A DNA stretch of 64,000 nt from Ceratodon purpureus (lineage: Eukaryota; Streptophyta; Bryopsida; Pseudoditrichales; Ditrichaceae): contig CM026427.1 of NCBI GenBank assembly GCA_014871385.1, positions 16,314,930-16,378,929 on the forward strand, written 5' to 3'. The translations under genes were made by a program, and so were the position numbers. The notes below the pieces were generated by a model. That model had not been told where the DNA came from, did no database searches, and saw only the letters and a list, made by a program, of their open reading frames with translations. Positions 35,204 to 49,200 of this stretch are shown piece by piece (position 1 is the stretch's first letter; every line of letters begins with the position of its first letter).

Positions 35204-36381
35204 CCCCCTAGAAGCCCTTGAGACCATATTCGGATTGCAATAATTCTGGGCAGGCTATTCTAAGGTTTCAAAATTTTATTATTTTCTAAGAAAATTAGTC
35301 CATGTAGTTTTCGGCGGTAGCTTTCCAATGGTACAAATTTCAAAACATTTGGAGTTACAATGCAAAAGTAATGAATTTTAGAAGCATATGTTTTAATTTT
35401 GGGCAGCAACAACCAATCAAAATCTCCCATTTTGTACCCAAATTGCTTATTATTCATAAGGGCAAAAAGTGACAAGACCAAATTTCAAATGATGGGCACT
35501 TGCAAAATGATGGGCCCAATATTTTTTCATCCATTCACATTCATGACGGTTTTCATCCAATATATTTGTCATCTAACTAACCATTTCCATCTAAAGAGGT
35601 TGTTAATGTTTTCATCCAAACGACAATAATAATCCAAAGTAGAGCTTTCATCCAAAACCCATTTGTCATCCACATAAAGTAATCCATCTATTATTCATTT
35701 TCATCCAAACTTAATTAGTTCATCCAATATCTATGACGTGGTAGGGGTCCATCCACAGGACCTCTTTTTACCAAAACTGCCCTTTGAAATAAAAAGGAAA
35801 TAAACAATTTACACTTCAAAAAATTCTAGAAATTTGAGATCTACTCCAATTGCGATGAATTTCTTGGTGGTTATTTCCGTCCTTAACTTCAACATATCAA
35901 CTGTTCGGATTTTTAGTTGGACATTTTTAGATTACCATTTAAGTAGTTTCAATCTTGGAGAATGTAAGGCAATTTCAGCATACCCCTTCTCACAAAATCA
36001 AGGATTATTTTCACTTCCCGAGCATGTATGAGGCTCAGACTTTGTGAGCTTATACCTAACTTCCATACCTAAAAGAATTAATGATCCTCAATAAATCAAA
36101 TGAATTTGCAAAGTATAGTTTTAGGGCATCAAAACTTAGATATAGTCTTGGTGTAATCTCAAAAAAGCCTTTTACAATGACTACCAATGTTATAATCTCG
36201 CAATCTATACGGTGGATTGTCCTCAAAAATTTGGAATATACACCTTTTTGGATAATGTAGGTACAAGATCTACGCTTACATATTCAATGTCAGATCTAAA
36301 TTTAGAAAACAATAGGTTTTCTATCAACAGGGGCATGCTTTTGGTAGTTTTGGCTCCAAAAACACCAAGGACCTTTAGAGG
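35204..36381. mobile_element. TTAA-bounded inverted-repeat element, copy A (1178 bp)
   Basis: Both ends are immediately flanked by TTAA (35200-35203 and 36382-36385). The left end reads CCCCCTAGAAGCCCTTGAG; the right end, on the other strand, reads CCTCTAAAGGTCCTTGGTG. The ends match imperfectly to each other and to copies B and C. An internal block ATTTCAGCATACCCC near 35971 and a nearby CCTAACT are shared with copy B. It has no coding capacity. TTAA flanks with CCC-type ends recall piggyBac-type elements, but no transposase is present, so the class is uncertain. Confidence 0.55.
35519..35735. repeat. Cluster of TTCATCCA motifs
   Basis: About seven copies of (T/G)TCATCCA(A) in roughly 215 bp at irregular spacing, inside copy A of the TTAA-bounded element. 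Copy B lacks this block, so it may be an insertion or local expansion. Confidence 0.65.
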
Positions 36382-36385
36382 TTAA

Positions 36386-37191
36386 ATAAAATTTATCTAA
36401 ATGTAACCAATTTCTCAAAAATGTCTTTTCATACATTATAAATAATTGACCATAGCAATGTTTAAAATACTTCCTATTTTGAAATATCTTAAACATGAAA
36501 AGGCCATGATCCAAAATTTTACCTCAACGGTCTACTTTGGGCTCTAGAGATCATTCAATGTAAATATTTCTACCTGACTTCTCGAAATAGATGGAAATCA
36601 ATCAAACCTTTGTAAAAGGTTTCAATATTATGGCACTCATAGCCATTAACTTTGGTGTAGATGATCATACATGTCTTGTAATAAAATCACAGTTCCTTTC
36701 TCACTTCAAATTAATATGGCAATAAAATTGATATGGTTGAACTTCTCAACATTTACAAATATGACTCCATTGCTTTGCTTGCAGTACAACAGCCAAGACA
36801 GGTGATTATGTTTCTGGGCTCTATCTCCTTATTCTTCTCTTTCATTGAAGGCAGTTCAAACTTTCATTTCCATGCCAAGAAGTTGGAGAAACAATGGTAA
36901 CAACCACCATCTGAACCTTGATAATCTTTCATTCCAAACAATAAAATTACGTGCTGGTTATGTTCCTTTCTTTTCTTCTTCTTTTTGTATAGAAAAAGAA
37001 AAAGAAAACACCTCATGTGCAAAAACACAAATATGTCCATTGCAACCTGCTTTAAGAATTAAAATACTAAGTTGCGCTCAAAGCCCTCAAGTTAATTAAG
37101 CATTCTCGATTTAAGCAATCAAAGCAATTAGCAGGAATTTTGCAAGTCACATCAATTGCAAATTTTATTTTAACATTTTTCAGATAGTTAA
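36386..37191. other. AT-rich intergenic DNA
   Basis: No gene recognised. The last three bases (TAA, 37189-37191) are the left target duplication of the CACTA element. Confidence 0.5.
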
Positions 37192-38165
37192 CACTAGTAG
37201 GAAAGGGCTCCAACTACACCAAGGATTTACACCGAAATGAGACATTGGTGTAGAAGTATTTTTGGTCCAAAGCTCTCATTGGTGCAAAATCCATTTCGGT
37301 GTTGACAGAAATTTGGCCGTCTTAGAATAGAAGAGTTAATACAATTTTGAGAAATCTGTCCAATGGCAAACACTTGAGTTCAACGTATCCCTCGGGCGTA
37401 TCTCTGGACTCTGGCTCTCACTTTTTCCAAAGTCTAATTATACCTTTTCACTACGATTGTGGCTTTCTTATGTCGAGAACAAGTTCAGTGCGACAGTATG
37501 TGAGTAACTTATGTGACTTTGTTAACCTGTAAATGGATGCAAGTTGAGCAGGTTCAGCAGTGAGATTTTGATGTAAGTTCACGTCGATACAAGTTCAGCA
37601 GGGCGTTGCTGGGCGGGGAGTTGTCCGAGATCTGGAGGATTTGGTGCCGGGAGCGAGCGTGGAGATTGCGGTTGGTGTGCGAGGTGGAGACGTGCGAGAT
37701 TTGTAAGTCGCGGTACTGAACTTGCAACCTGCTGAACTTGTATCGATTTCAGCAGGTTCAGATTTCGAATTGCACCCAGAACTTGCAAGCTGCTGAACTT
37801 GTATCGATTTGAGCAGGTTCAGATTTCGAATTGCACCCGGAACTTGTAAGCTACAACGCGGTGGTGCAGGTGCTGCCGGTGGTGGCGCACCGGTTGTTCT
37901 AAATAACATCCAAAAGCTGGAAAAATTACACGGCACTGTAACTATTGCGATCTACATAAGCGTGACCCACGTGGGTGTCCCAAAATAAAATGAGCTTCGT
38001 GGGGACCACTGCGTCACTGCAGACCCTGTTCACCTCTCTGTAAATAACCTTGTCAGGTGCCGGTTTACACCAAACAGTGATTCCAACTACACCATTTCTA
38101 AATGCCAAGATTAGCCTCAATTTCGGTGTAAGTCCCGGTGTAGTTGGAGCCCTCTCCTACTAGTG
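37192..38165. mobile_element. Non-autonomous CACTA (En/Spm, CMC) element, 974 bp
   Basis: Ends are CACTAGTAGGAAAGGGCTCC on the left and the complement of CACTAGTAGGAGAGGGCTCC on the right. The inverted repeat continues through CAACTACACC and a TTACACCGAAAT block for about 50 bp. A TAA target duplication flanks it (37189-37191 and 38166-38168), as expected for the 3-bp CACTA duplication. The interior has no transposase. It is GC-richer than its surroundings at 37580-37900 and includes an internal tandem duplication. Open frames there are fortuitous or captured sequence. Confidence 0.93.
37730..37845. repeat. Tandem duplication of about 57 bp inside the CACTA element
   Basis: Two adjacent copies of a unit running from CTGAACTTGTATCGATTT through AGCAGGTTCAGATTTCGAAT to TGCACCC(A/G)GAACTTG(C/T)AAGCT. 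A third partial match lies near 37540-37600 (AAGTTGAGCAGGTTCAGCAG). Confidence 0.8.
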
Positions 38166-38259
38166 TAAGGATGAATATGTTCGATATATGATGAAATTAT
38201 GTTTATATTTAAAAATACATGAACAATGAACTACAAACATGTATATTTCACAGTTAATC

Positions 38260-38430
38260 CCCTAGTGGAAAGATGGTAGTATTACACCATGTGAGTACAC
38301 CCCATACTGACTAGTTACACCTACAGTTACACTTACAATGGGTGTAACTAATCAGTATGGGGTATACTTGCATGGTTAGTCAGTATGGGGTATACTTGCA
38401 TGGTGTAATACTACCATCTTTCCACTAGTG
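38260..38430. mobile_element. Mini-CACTA foldback element, 171 bp
   Basis: The right end, on the other strand, is CACTAGTGGAAAGATGGTAG; the left end is the same with one change (CCCTAGTGG...). The inverted repeat continues through TATTACACCATG and a CCCCATACTGACTA block, so almost the whole element folds back. A 3-bp duplication ATC flanks it (38257-38259 and 38431-38433). A 25-30-bp internal segment (GTCAGTATGGGGTATACTTG) is duplicated near the right arm. It has no coding capacity and resembles a miniature relative of CACTA elements. Confidence 0.82.
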
Positions 38431-38433
38431 ATC

Positions 38434-41400
38434 ACATTGGTAAAACATTCAAAAATATTACAAAAGTGTGGGATGTACTTATTTTGGTGGCCACCTATCA
38501 CTTGTCCTTGTGCAGAATAAATGAGGCCATTGCAAATTCTAGTCAAGTTCAAACTAATGTTGCATTGGATTACAGCATAGTAGCACTGTAATTTTTTTTA
38601 ATTTTTTTTTTTGAAGCAAATGAAGAGAAATTCATTGCAAGAAGAAACCAGTACAAACCCTCATCAGACAAAACGTCCAGGGTAGGGAGAGGTAGCACTG
38701 TAATTTTGGATCAGCATACTTACACAATGAAATTATTGCCCCAATCTTTGTAGAATAACTTCCTTTGTTGCCCATTGCTGAAGTGTAATTTTCCAGTTTT
38801 CTATGAATTTTTTTTAATCTGTTTAACCATAAATGAAACATTCTGTTCGTGAAACATACACAAATATTTAAAGGCACATGGAGAAGATATCTGATCACTT
38901 GCTTAAATTTATGTATTTACACTGTGTTATGTGGATGTTTTCAGATTGAAAACAAGTGATAGAGAATGCAAAATCTCCACAAAGGACAGTGACATGGAAA
39001 TCGGGGTTACGTGTAGAATGTTTTTTTCATAATAGAATACCACATTTTTATGGCAACTACATCAGATCTCAACAATGATACCACGCTCTTCCACAAAATA
39101 TAAGACAACTTTACATATGGAGGGGTGCTTTCTATGAAGAATATATGGTCACATGTTCATATATTCTTCCATACTTCCATGCAACCAAAAATTCCAAACA
39201 TGCCAAGTCAGTTCAAACAGAGAGAAGGTTAGAAAAGGGAGGATTCAATTAGAGTTTTAGGGATCCAAATTGAAATTCAAGTACAGTAATCGTCAACAGA
39301 AATTCTTTCTACACCTAGGGAATAGTGTGGACTGTGAAAATTATGAGAAATTGATGGATCACAACCTCAGACTTTCAGGTGTTACGCTTTAATTGTCAAC
39401 AACTGCAAACCCTCTCTAGAAGTTATGGAGGAGCTGCAGTCTCCAGGCTCACAAGTTTCACTCAACATATCTTTCAAAGTTCTTTTAAACCCAATTCGGA
39501 TTTTGGGATTAAATAAAGTATTGAAAGTTAATATTCTTGCGTAAATCTTCTGAAGAGGAAGGTTTTACTGCAGACTAATTGTGTGAATTTTTTTTGGTGA
39601 ATTTACAATTTTGGGGGAATTTTTCATTGACAAACCCATTTACTCTTCAAACTTTGGCAAGGAATTCCTTTTTGAAGAGAAAACAACTTTGTCTGCTTGA
39701 ATGATTTTTATCCATTAGGATGCATTCTAAAATATCGTAGGTCACAGTATATGATGAATTTAGTGTACTAAATCAATTTATGTAAATAAAAAAATCAAGG
39801 ATTAAAAGCTGGAGTAGAATCATTCTTGACGGTACACCGCTAATCACCCTATTTAAATAGAAAAAATAAAAAGAGAGAAAGGAGGAAATTGACTTTCCGT
39901 CCATGTATCTTTACAGAAACAGTGGCGACTGTACGGTGAGTATCTGCCCAGTGCCCAGTGCCGAGTGACTGTATCAATGACTTGTATGTTTCTGTCTCAT
40001 GTCACCGATGGTGGAGCTTCAACACTACTAACTTATGCCTTGGCCCTTTGTGACCTACTCTGTACCCTCCTCCTGCCTCAGAATAGCCCCATTGCCACCT
40101 TTAGATTTGTTTCTGAATTGCACCTTAAGTATTGCCAGCTGGGAAAGGAAGGGGTGTGTTCACATTGCTATAGATTTTTCATATATCAAGAGAGCATATG
40201 CAAATGCTGAGAGAATGTGCTTTTATGTCCATTGATTTTTCGGCATGGCACCGGTTTGCAGATTTCATCCTGGCTTGAATAATTGTGTAATTAGTTCAAT
40301 GGACGTTTATTCCACTCACTGAATGGAGGAACTATACATTCATTAGAAAATTTTGGTTGCAGTTAATCCTCTCTAACACAATTCTTGTTTGGACAATATT
40401 TTTTAGAATACATTATATTTTTGTGCTATTGATTTTCCTATTCAAAATTTCCCCTTTATATGAAAACAATTCCAAACCCCCCATTTATCATATTACGGAA
40501 GAGATGTTGGTTATTTTCATCTACTGTAGTGGCACATCAGGGTTGCCATCTATTCGGATTTTAAAATTAAAAAATTATTTTCTATTAAAAAAATTGCCTC
40601 TCAAAGATGAGATTTAGTTTTTGCTTTTCAATAGAATGTCAATGGCAATTTACCACATGGTTGAGAAGTAACAAAACATTAATTACTAAGAATGATTAAC
40701 TATGATTTTGTCCTTATAATTTTTCATCTTTTGATTATACTTTTTGGAATACTTTTTTGGCCTCCTTGCTAGGGTACTAAGGCAGTAGCAACAAAATTAT
40801 GAAGCAGGAATCCATTTCATTCATCCTAGTTAAGGAATTAGCAGGAAAATTACGTGAAAATTCTTAAAGAATTCCGGCCAAAATCATGACATTTTGATGA
40901 AAAGAACAACTTTCTTATTTCCCACATAATTACTAAAGCTCAACAGTGATAAAATCTCACAGGGACAAATGAACGCCACTGGGTGTACCTGAAGCCACAT
41001 AATACAACTTCAGCTAATAGATTATAAATGCAGGGTGCCACATGTCTCTCCCTTTCAAGCTTTATACCGTAATCCCAATAATGCAAAACTTAATTAAGCA
41101 CTGAGCAGGAAATGTTGCTCAACTCACTCCTGAACACAAGCTCCAGCCCATCCTCAAGGGCCAATTAAGTTAACCAAAGTACCCTGCACTCGGAACAGGA
41201 ATCCGAAAACAAAGTTCGTTTTCAGCATGCACAGATCAATCGCACATTGCAAATAGTGTTGCACCTGCAGTGCCCTGGTCTTTAACTTACACTCTTCATA
41301 GAAAGCTCGGAGCTCCCACTTCTCCACCCTGTCACCGGCATGAATCGGTGTGTCTACGAAGCGGGAACTTGGCAGCCATGGATTCCAGCCCAGAGACATG

Positions 41401-42100
41401 ATTCAAACAACGGACGATATAATAATGAGAAATACTATCTGGAAAATGGCAAATTAAAGTGGCGACTTTCACTCTGGGATCCACAGCACACTGTAGACGG
41501 TGCTGCAAATCCTAGCAGAGAAAACTGCACCATCGCCAATTTTCAAACAGTCAACTCCTGTCGTTTCTCCACGTGGGGAGCGCACCAATAATTTAATAGT
41601 GGTTTCTTTCTGTTTCTGATGCAGGTGGGAATCGAGATCTTGCACCCCCAATAATTTAATCACTAAAAGTCCTCCCCCTAAACCGTGTTCGGAACCGAAT
41701 CATCTTCCCCGAATCCGTTACCAGACTGTTCCACCTCCAACTTTGCAGCCAAACGAGATGGTAGGAAAGCCACATCCATCTAACTTTGGATGGTCATGTC
41801 ACAATTTTCACCCTTATTTTTTAACTCTCTAAATTCATGCGTCGTTTCTCTTTCTCATCTATTAATTGTTGGTTACTTAACCTGTCTTTGGACCAAGTTT
41901 CGTATAACAGAAAATGAGGTTCATTCAAGGAAGTTCGTTGTAAACTGTGGGTTAAGTGCAGAAAGTTGATGAAAGTTGCGTCAAAAGGTTGCAGCGAGAG
42001 ACGGAGGCAGAGTCCAGGTTCCCCTGCGATTATTTCAACACGCCAAATAATGAATATTTCCGGCAATTTGTGGGAATTATTTTCTGCTTATTTTGCTCTA
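38434..42100. other. AT-rich intergenic DNA, no gene seen
   Basis: No recognisable gene. Open frames at 41154-41399 (minus) and 41340-41591 (plus) overlap and show no domain. Confidence 0.5.
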
Positions 42101-43205
42101 AAATAATGCAGGGGAGGGGGCTCTAGTAGGGCCTGCTCCAGGGGGCCGGCCTATTCCGGGCCAGGGTCCAAAAACCATCAAGAATTGCAGCTCGTTGGCC
42201 TGGCCTGCTGGCAGCGCTGTCCAGCCAACATCCTTTTCTGGAGGTGGCTCGCAGCGCGTCTGCCAGTTGCGGTTGCGCTGCCTTGCGCGCACGCATGGGC
42301 AATCGCCACTCCGGCACCACTCAATGATAATGGCACCAGCCCCGCATCAATCCCAACCTGGACTCGCCCTTGATGATCACTTGATGAGCATTGCAGGACG
42401 TGTGGACGGGCCGGGGAAGCTGGTCAACTGCTAGCAGTCGGAGTTCCGGACTCCAGTGACAGCTTCACTTACTTCCCGGCGGGTCTGAGGATGGTGACAT
42501 TGCAGGAACTTGCGTAGAACTGGCTTGGGGGAGCTGCGGCTGTCTTTGCGTGTGTCTGTCACTTGGGACGACTTTGCGGGCCACACTAAGTTGAATAGAT
42601 TTAAGTTATCTAGACTGTTTCTAGAATAGTTAAAATCAGTCTGATTGAAGGGGATTCGGTGACGTCGGAAATCGATTGCGGTGATGAGGTTTACAGGTTT
42701 GAAGGTGAGGTGATAATTTTTGGCGTTGGATTAGGAAGACATGGAGTGGTGGTGGTGGTGGAGGTTGAAGGATGTGAGCGTTCGTGAAGAATCGGTACCG
42801 ACGTGTAGAGGTTGAGTTTGTGGATCAGACTACGTACGCCTGGGATTATTGTAGCAGGTGTTTTAAGCCCTCAGGTGCCTACGGTGCATGATCAGGTTAA
42901 GGGTGATGAGTTTTACGCCGACTTGCGCCGAGGCACAGCTCTTGTGCTTACTCAAGCTGCGATCATTGCGGTGGAAATGGAGGGAAATGGCATTGATCAA
43001 GCCCAGCCGGACGGGCCAGCAAATTAGACTAACAAGCTTTGGCACCGAGGAGTGCATGGTAACGCCAAGTTCGGGTACAGAACCACTTAGGCGACAGAGA
43101 CGGGATTGTCGTAACAAAGAATTGTAATGGGCAGGGAGATGGTTTGGGAGGAGATACTCGCAGCACAGGTGGTGGCATTGTAGGGGAATTGAGTGGAATA
43201 TAGGC
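42101..43205. other. Upstream region of the Ig/TRP-like gene
   Basis: Opens with an abrupt GC-rich patch (about 42110-42560) and becomes mixed towards 43.2 kb. It probably holds the promoter and 5' UTR of the following gene. Overlapping open frames on both strands show no domain. Confidence 0.4.
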
Positions 43206-46200
43206 ATGACAAAGACAAACGGGGTGCTTGGCAGGCCTGCGGCACATGGACATTGCATGGGTGCAGCAGCAGCCACCTGGAGAGCGCGTCACTATTTCGA
43301 GAAACTAGTATTGTTGTGGATCCTACTGGATTTGGTGCATGTAGTTAGAGGGCAAAGCATCGAGTTTACATTCAAGCCACCGGGGTACTCTAATGTTGCA
43401 AGCCCGACATTTCAGTTTACGGTAGTTGCGGGTGCGAATGGCGTCAATCCCTGCGCAACGCAGCAGTGCTCCTTCCAATGCCAGGTAAATTATCACCATT
43501 CGGTTCCCCTTCTCAATTCAAAAGGATTTTTTTTTACATCTGCAACAATCCGTCTTCTACGAAACACATGTTTCTGGCTGAAAATTCATTGATTGCCTGG
43601 GGTTTTGAAAAAGTTAGTTTTTGCTCGCTGGTTGAATACAAGAAACGGATGCAAGAAGGTTCAATGTGGACAGTGATCATCAGAACTAATCTTAGAGATT
43701 CATTCCACGAAGGAACATTTGTCAGAATCGCAGAAATATAATACTTCTTAACCTCAAACCATCAAGCTTAAGGTGTTCTAGTGTGCACGTCAAAAGATTG
43801 TTTTCCGTATTTTCCGGTCCTCATAAGTTGCCTTTTTCGGCGTTACCTTGATCATAGGCAAGAGCTTGAAGTGCCGCTCAGCTGTTGACATGGCCAAGTA
43901 GACGTCTGTGAGCAGCGATAGCATGGCCAACAGTTGACGAACTTGAGTTAGCTGTGATTAGACCTGTACCGACCAACTTGCATTTAGGAAAAACAGAGCG
44001 CTAAACCTGCAGTTTCAAGCCATGCTAATTTATGTCCATCTTTACTACAGCGCCGTTCTTACTAGACTTCGAGTGAACTGAGAGTACACTGGCCAGAGAG
44101 GATTAATGTTTTGGTACGATGGAGGAGACTTTGTGCTAAGTGAGAGTTAATTCGAGATTAGACGTAGTACGAGACACCCTGGTTTTGTTCCAGCTCACCG
44201 AAGCCGCATTTGATGTGGTCAAACCATGTCAATGATCTTGTAACAGAAATCTCTACTTCACTTGGAGGTACTTGAAGCTGACGGACAAAACGGTTGCGAC
44301 TAATCAATGATGTGTGTTTGCATCGCAGCTGGACCAGAATGTGCTCCAGCCTTGCTCTGGGGGCACATACTCCGCTTTCAATCTCAGTGATACCTCTCAC
44401 ATACTCACTGTCAATGCCTACTCACCGAATGGAACTCTGGTACTGGCACCGAGCATGTATTCATGGACTGTAGGTAAGTCCACAATAATCCGTGCATGGA
44501 TCAACCATCATCTGGTGCTTTTTTTGACATTTATATATGCTTAGGGTTGCCAGTTTAAGTCTTATACAAACTTGTATGTATCTGGGTTGTAGATACCAAG
44601 CCGCCAACAGCTACTCTCTCTACGAATTCCCTCTTCACAAGCGCGATTAATATCACTGTTAATGTCACCTTCTCCGAGGAGTGCAGTGGAGGACGAACCT
44701 TTCAATGCACAAACACGGCCTGTGATGTAAGCTGCCTAACTTCTGCAAACATTGGAGACATGTTTCTTTGAATATGTTAGGAATTAGGGCTTCTTTTGGG
44801 GGAGGTTGAGGTTGAGGTTGAGATGTTGTTATATGTGTGGATTCAGTTGATAGTACGCGGACCGGCATTGGCGTATCCATCTACGCTTGTAATTATATCA
44901 CCTGGGATTGCGTATTCATTGCAAGTGGGGCTTTCAACCCTAGAGTCTACGGGCAAGGTAACTCTAACAACGCCGAGGGATCGGATCTGCGCCGACGCTG
45001 CTGGGAATAATTACCAACGATCTCCAAATTCCACCATTGTCGTCCGTTTCAGTATGTACTCCTGCCTTAGAAACCTTCTCTGCATTTTGTTCTAGAGAAA
45101 CTCGTTTCTTTATTGAGCAGACCGTCAGCTCTTAACCTGTTATGGTATTTTTTCTACTGATCAGGTCGGATACAGCCCACTTTGAATCTGTGGACACCTA
45201 TAACAAACTCCCAAGTGGTAATTGGTGACCAAGCTCGTACAGTGCAAGCAACAAAGACCACTGGCGATGTACCCATTTATCTGGATTTCAGTGAGCCTAT
45301 TCGTGGCACCGGTGCTGAGCTTCAAACGCTCCTCACCATCAGCCATGGTCTTCTTTTCCCACTCGCCAGAAAAAGCCGAGGCAACAGCCGCTTCGCGTTC
45401 TCGGTAACAACAGATTAATTCTTTTATGAGCATTTCATGGTCGTTTTGTTGTGAATCATCTGCTTTGCCTTGCTAACATCTTCCTTACTCACGTTTGAAA
45501 ATATTTCCCTGTTGAATTATAAGTTCGCAGATGTGAGGATTGTTTTCCAAAGAGTCTATCATAAGATTTATTTTTATTCTTGGTGGCAGTTGAGGTTAAA
45601 CAACACAGGAACAGTTGCTGTGACAGTAACGCTACCTGGCAATTCATCAGCTAGTCGGTATGGCGTTCGTGTGCTCGAAACAGCAAGAGTCTCCTTTCTT
45701 CATGGTATGCTAATGATCAATCCATTATTCTCCTTGTGCTTCTTTTCCATTGTACAATATGTCACGAAATTTTAGTAAATTAATTTAATGGTATTCCTTT
45801 TTCTGGCAGATGTTGACAGGCCACAAGTTCTGTTGAGCTCGACTGCTCGAGCACATACACGCAATCAACTTCTTCCTGTTTTAATTCAATTTACGAAGCC
45901 TGTATTTACGTTTAACAACTCAGGTGTAACTCTCACTGGTGGAGTGGTGCGAAGGTTAGTCATCCTCCCCGTAAAATAAATCATGTTTTCTTTGCTTCTA
46001 CCAACTTGATTGGTGCACTGTGTACTGCCAATTTTAAGCGTCACAGAAATGCACATGTGGTTGCAGCTTCAGGGAGATTACAAAGACTACATATGCTCTT
46101 GTCGTCTATGCCTTGGATAGTAGCATCGTTGGGATATCTGTGACTGAAAACCGAACCGTGGATATTGCTGGAAATCTTAATGTTGCTTCTTCAATGCTGC

Positions 46201-49200
46201 AAATCAAACACTGTGAGTTAACTTTCTTCAGCTCGTCTGGTGTAATTTATAGAGTCTTGAATGCAGAGCATGCTCTTTGCAGAAAAAGAGCTGTCAGTTT
46301 GAGGTTGATTTTGATCTTTCTTTGAAATGGCAGACTCTTCCACACCGGCAATCTCGATAGCCTTGTACTCGTTTATCACAGCAGGCATACTCGGCACTGC
46401 ATTTTTTTCTGGTGCTCTAGCTATCTCGTCTGCAAATCTTGCTGCTGCCGGCGCAATCTTTGGTCGACCAGGTAGTTGCATCGGCGCAGATGCATCGAAA
46501 AACCTCCTGGTGAGCTTCCCGAAACTTCGAAGTGCTTCTCAATCATCTTGATAATTTCGATTTGTATGATTTCGCTTATTTGACATGATACTGATTCATT
46601 CTATCGCAATTTTGTGCTGTAGGGAATGGCAGGTCACATGCAAGTACTTGCTCTGACAAGTTTTCTTGCAGTGAGCCTGCCAATTGAGTACTACGAAACT
46701 GCAAACGGCTTGCAGTGGCTAATCCCGCATGTGAGCACTCCATGGCAGAAGAATGAAGATGTAAATTACACAACCACCTTTGCTGCGAATGTGCAGACGA
46801 ATCTCACTCTCAGCGTTCGCCGAAGCATGATGACATCCGCATCTCATGTGCCATCGGGCGTTGGCGAACTCCGACTTCAAGCTCTCTTTTCGGCGTGCAG
46901 GATGATGCGCCAATGGCCCACTCAATACGTAAGTCTCCTTGAAATCCTTTCTACTTCTTTACAGCAGACCCACATTTTAGTTTACAATTAACGATTGGCC
47001 AAACGTGATTGTGAGTCTAAGCCAAATTTTGTTCGAAAGAATTGACATTACGAGCATGGTTGCAGGATAATATGAACTGCTCTCTCTACAGTGAAAGCTT
47101 AGCAACGACATACTGGTCTGGCACATACATGGAAAATTTTCTTCCTCGGAATCAAGTATCATATCTGTCTCGAACGCAAGATCGAAGGCGTTTAGGTGCA
47201 AATGGAACAGAATTTGGACCAGCCATGACAGCAGAAGAATACACGACATATTTTCTTGTAAGCAACGAATTGTAGATGTTGTCTGTGTGTAGCATCCGCT
47301 TATAAACATCTGCTGAGGCTCAGATCAAGCCATGAACATCTGACAAGTGCAGGCTGCTTTATGGAATCAGGACACTGAGTATTCATAACTAACTGGCTCT
47401 TTCTAATCACAGAATCAGGGTGCGAGTCTTAGTAGACTGCAGAAGGACTTGCTTGAAAGGAAATACACCGGGTGGAGCGATTTCTGGCGCAACATATTCT
47501 GGATTCTAGTAGTGTGCGGCAGTTTAATTCTTCTGCACATTCTTCTACTTTTATTCCTGCGCTGGAGAACCAAGACGCCACTCCACGGAGCCTTAAGTAT
47601 CCCCCGATTCGAGCTCTTTCTCCTCATTCTGGTCCTGCCAGCCATTTGCCAAGCGTCTGCCTTCGTTATAAGAGGTATGATCGATCTTATCCATCACATG
47701 TGCTAGATCAATTAAGTTCTGCATTCGTTGTCTTTAGCTCACCTTCAATCATTCCGCTTTGCCAAGGTGTACGATTTTAGAATGCAGTAACAGATTTGTC
47801 TTCGTCATACAGGAGGTACGAAAGCAGGAATCGCTGTGGGAGTACTCCTTTTGATAATACCAGTGGTGCTTCTGCTCATGACCGTCTTGTTGCTCGTCTT
47901 CGGGATCTTTCTTGGCAAACGCGTCCAGTACAAGGAGCTTCGTCCACATCCGCAAGAAGACGGAAAGCCTCGTCCTCCGCCAACTAGAATGCCACTATCT
48001 CTCATCACCGGCGCAGGCTACCCTGGAAGGTGGGCGAGGAAAGAATCAACAAGCTTAGCATTCATTCCAAGGTACGGCATCCTATTTGAGGATCGCAAGG
48101 GCCCGCCAAGACTTGTCACGATGATTAACGACTCAAGCTCATCACAAAAGAGCTCGACTCGCAGCGGATTTCGACGCAACACAATGTTGAACTCTGACGA
48201 CGAGCACGACGAGCGGGCCGTGTCACGGGCTTACACATTGTCCGGCTGCTTCCAATCCGCATACATTTTGGTGGACATCTCGCGCCGCATTGCCTTGGGA
48301 CTCATCTTCGGTGCATTTCGAGTGACCGACGAGTCATGGACGCAAGTATCACTCGCGATCGCTGTCACCGCGGTTCAGTTGCTGTACCTAGTCATTGCCA
48401 AGCCGTTCCAACGCCGCTTCGTGCAGTTCGTGGAGACGGTCTCCCTTCTGTGCGAGATCGGCATCTTCGTTGCCGCCATGGTCATCCTTGCGCAGAACCG
48501 CCCCTATGACGGCCACTTCGGAATCGGCGTCGTGATGCTTGCGCTGCTCGTGCTGAGCTTTGTGGCGCAGATCGCGAACGAATGGTTTGCCCTTATTCGT
48601 CAGCTCCTCGCGCTTTCGAACACCGAAGAAATCTCTCCCAAGGAAGGCCTCAAGGCATTCGCCATCGGGCTCTTCCTGCCACTCCTCCCGCGAAGCCGAT
48701 GGCCGCAATTCAATACGGCAACGGTTAGAACCGCCCCGCCAACTCTGAAACCGCCGCCGCCTCCGAGGAACCTTGACGTCGACCAAAGGGCAAGCACTTC
48801 CGGAGGGCAATACTACAGCAGCCCGCTCACCTCCCCGCGCCCTGATAACGGTACCGCCACGCAGAGTCCAAGGTCGCCGGTTTTCGGCAGCGTCACTAAA
48901 TCTCAAAAGCCGGTAGTCTCAACCACTGAGTACTGGCCCGGGGAAGACCTGCAGGAATGGGCGCGCCAAAACTCCATGGAGAGAAGGCGACAAGAAACCG
49001 AGCTCGTCGTCAATCCCATGGTTCAGGAAATTGCATCTGCGGATCCCATCTTTACGAAGTATCTCCAGGAAGCACCAACTTCCACCGCAGTGAGCAAATC
49101 TCGCCAACGACGTTCTCGAATTCACAGTGACTCGGGCTCTACTATCGTTCTCTCCGACGGTGAATCTGAAGAGAGCTCACATTCGCGGCAGCACTCCATC

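Noticed and set aside
48388-48906. 172-residue minus-strand frame
   Set aside because: Shadow of the GC-rich last exon of the Ig/TRP-like gene; no domain.
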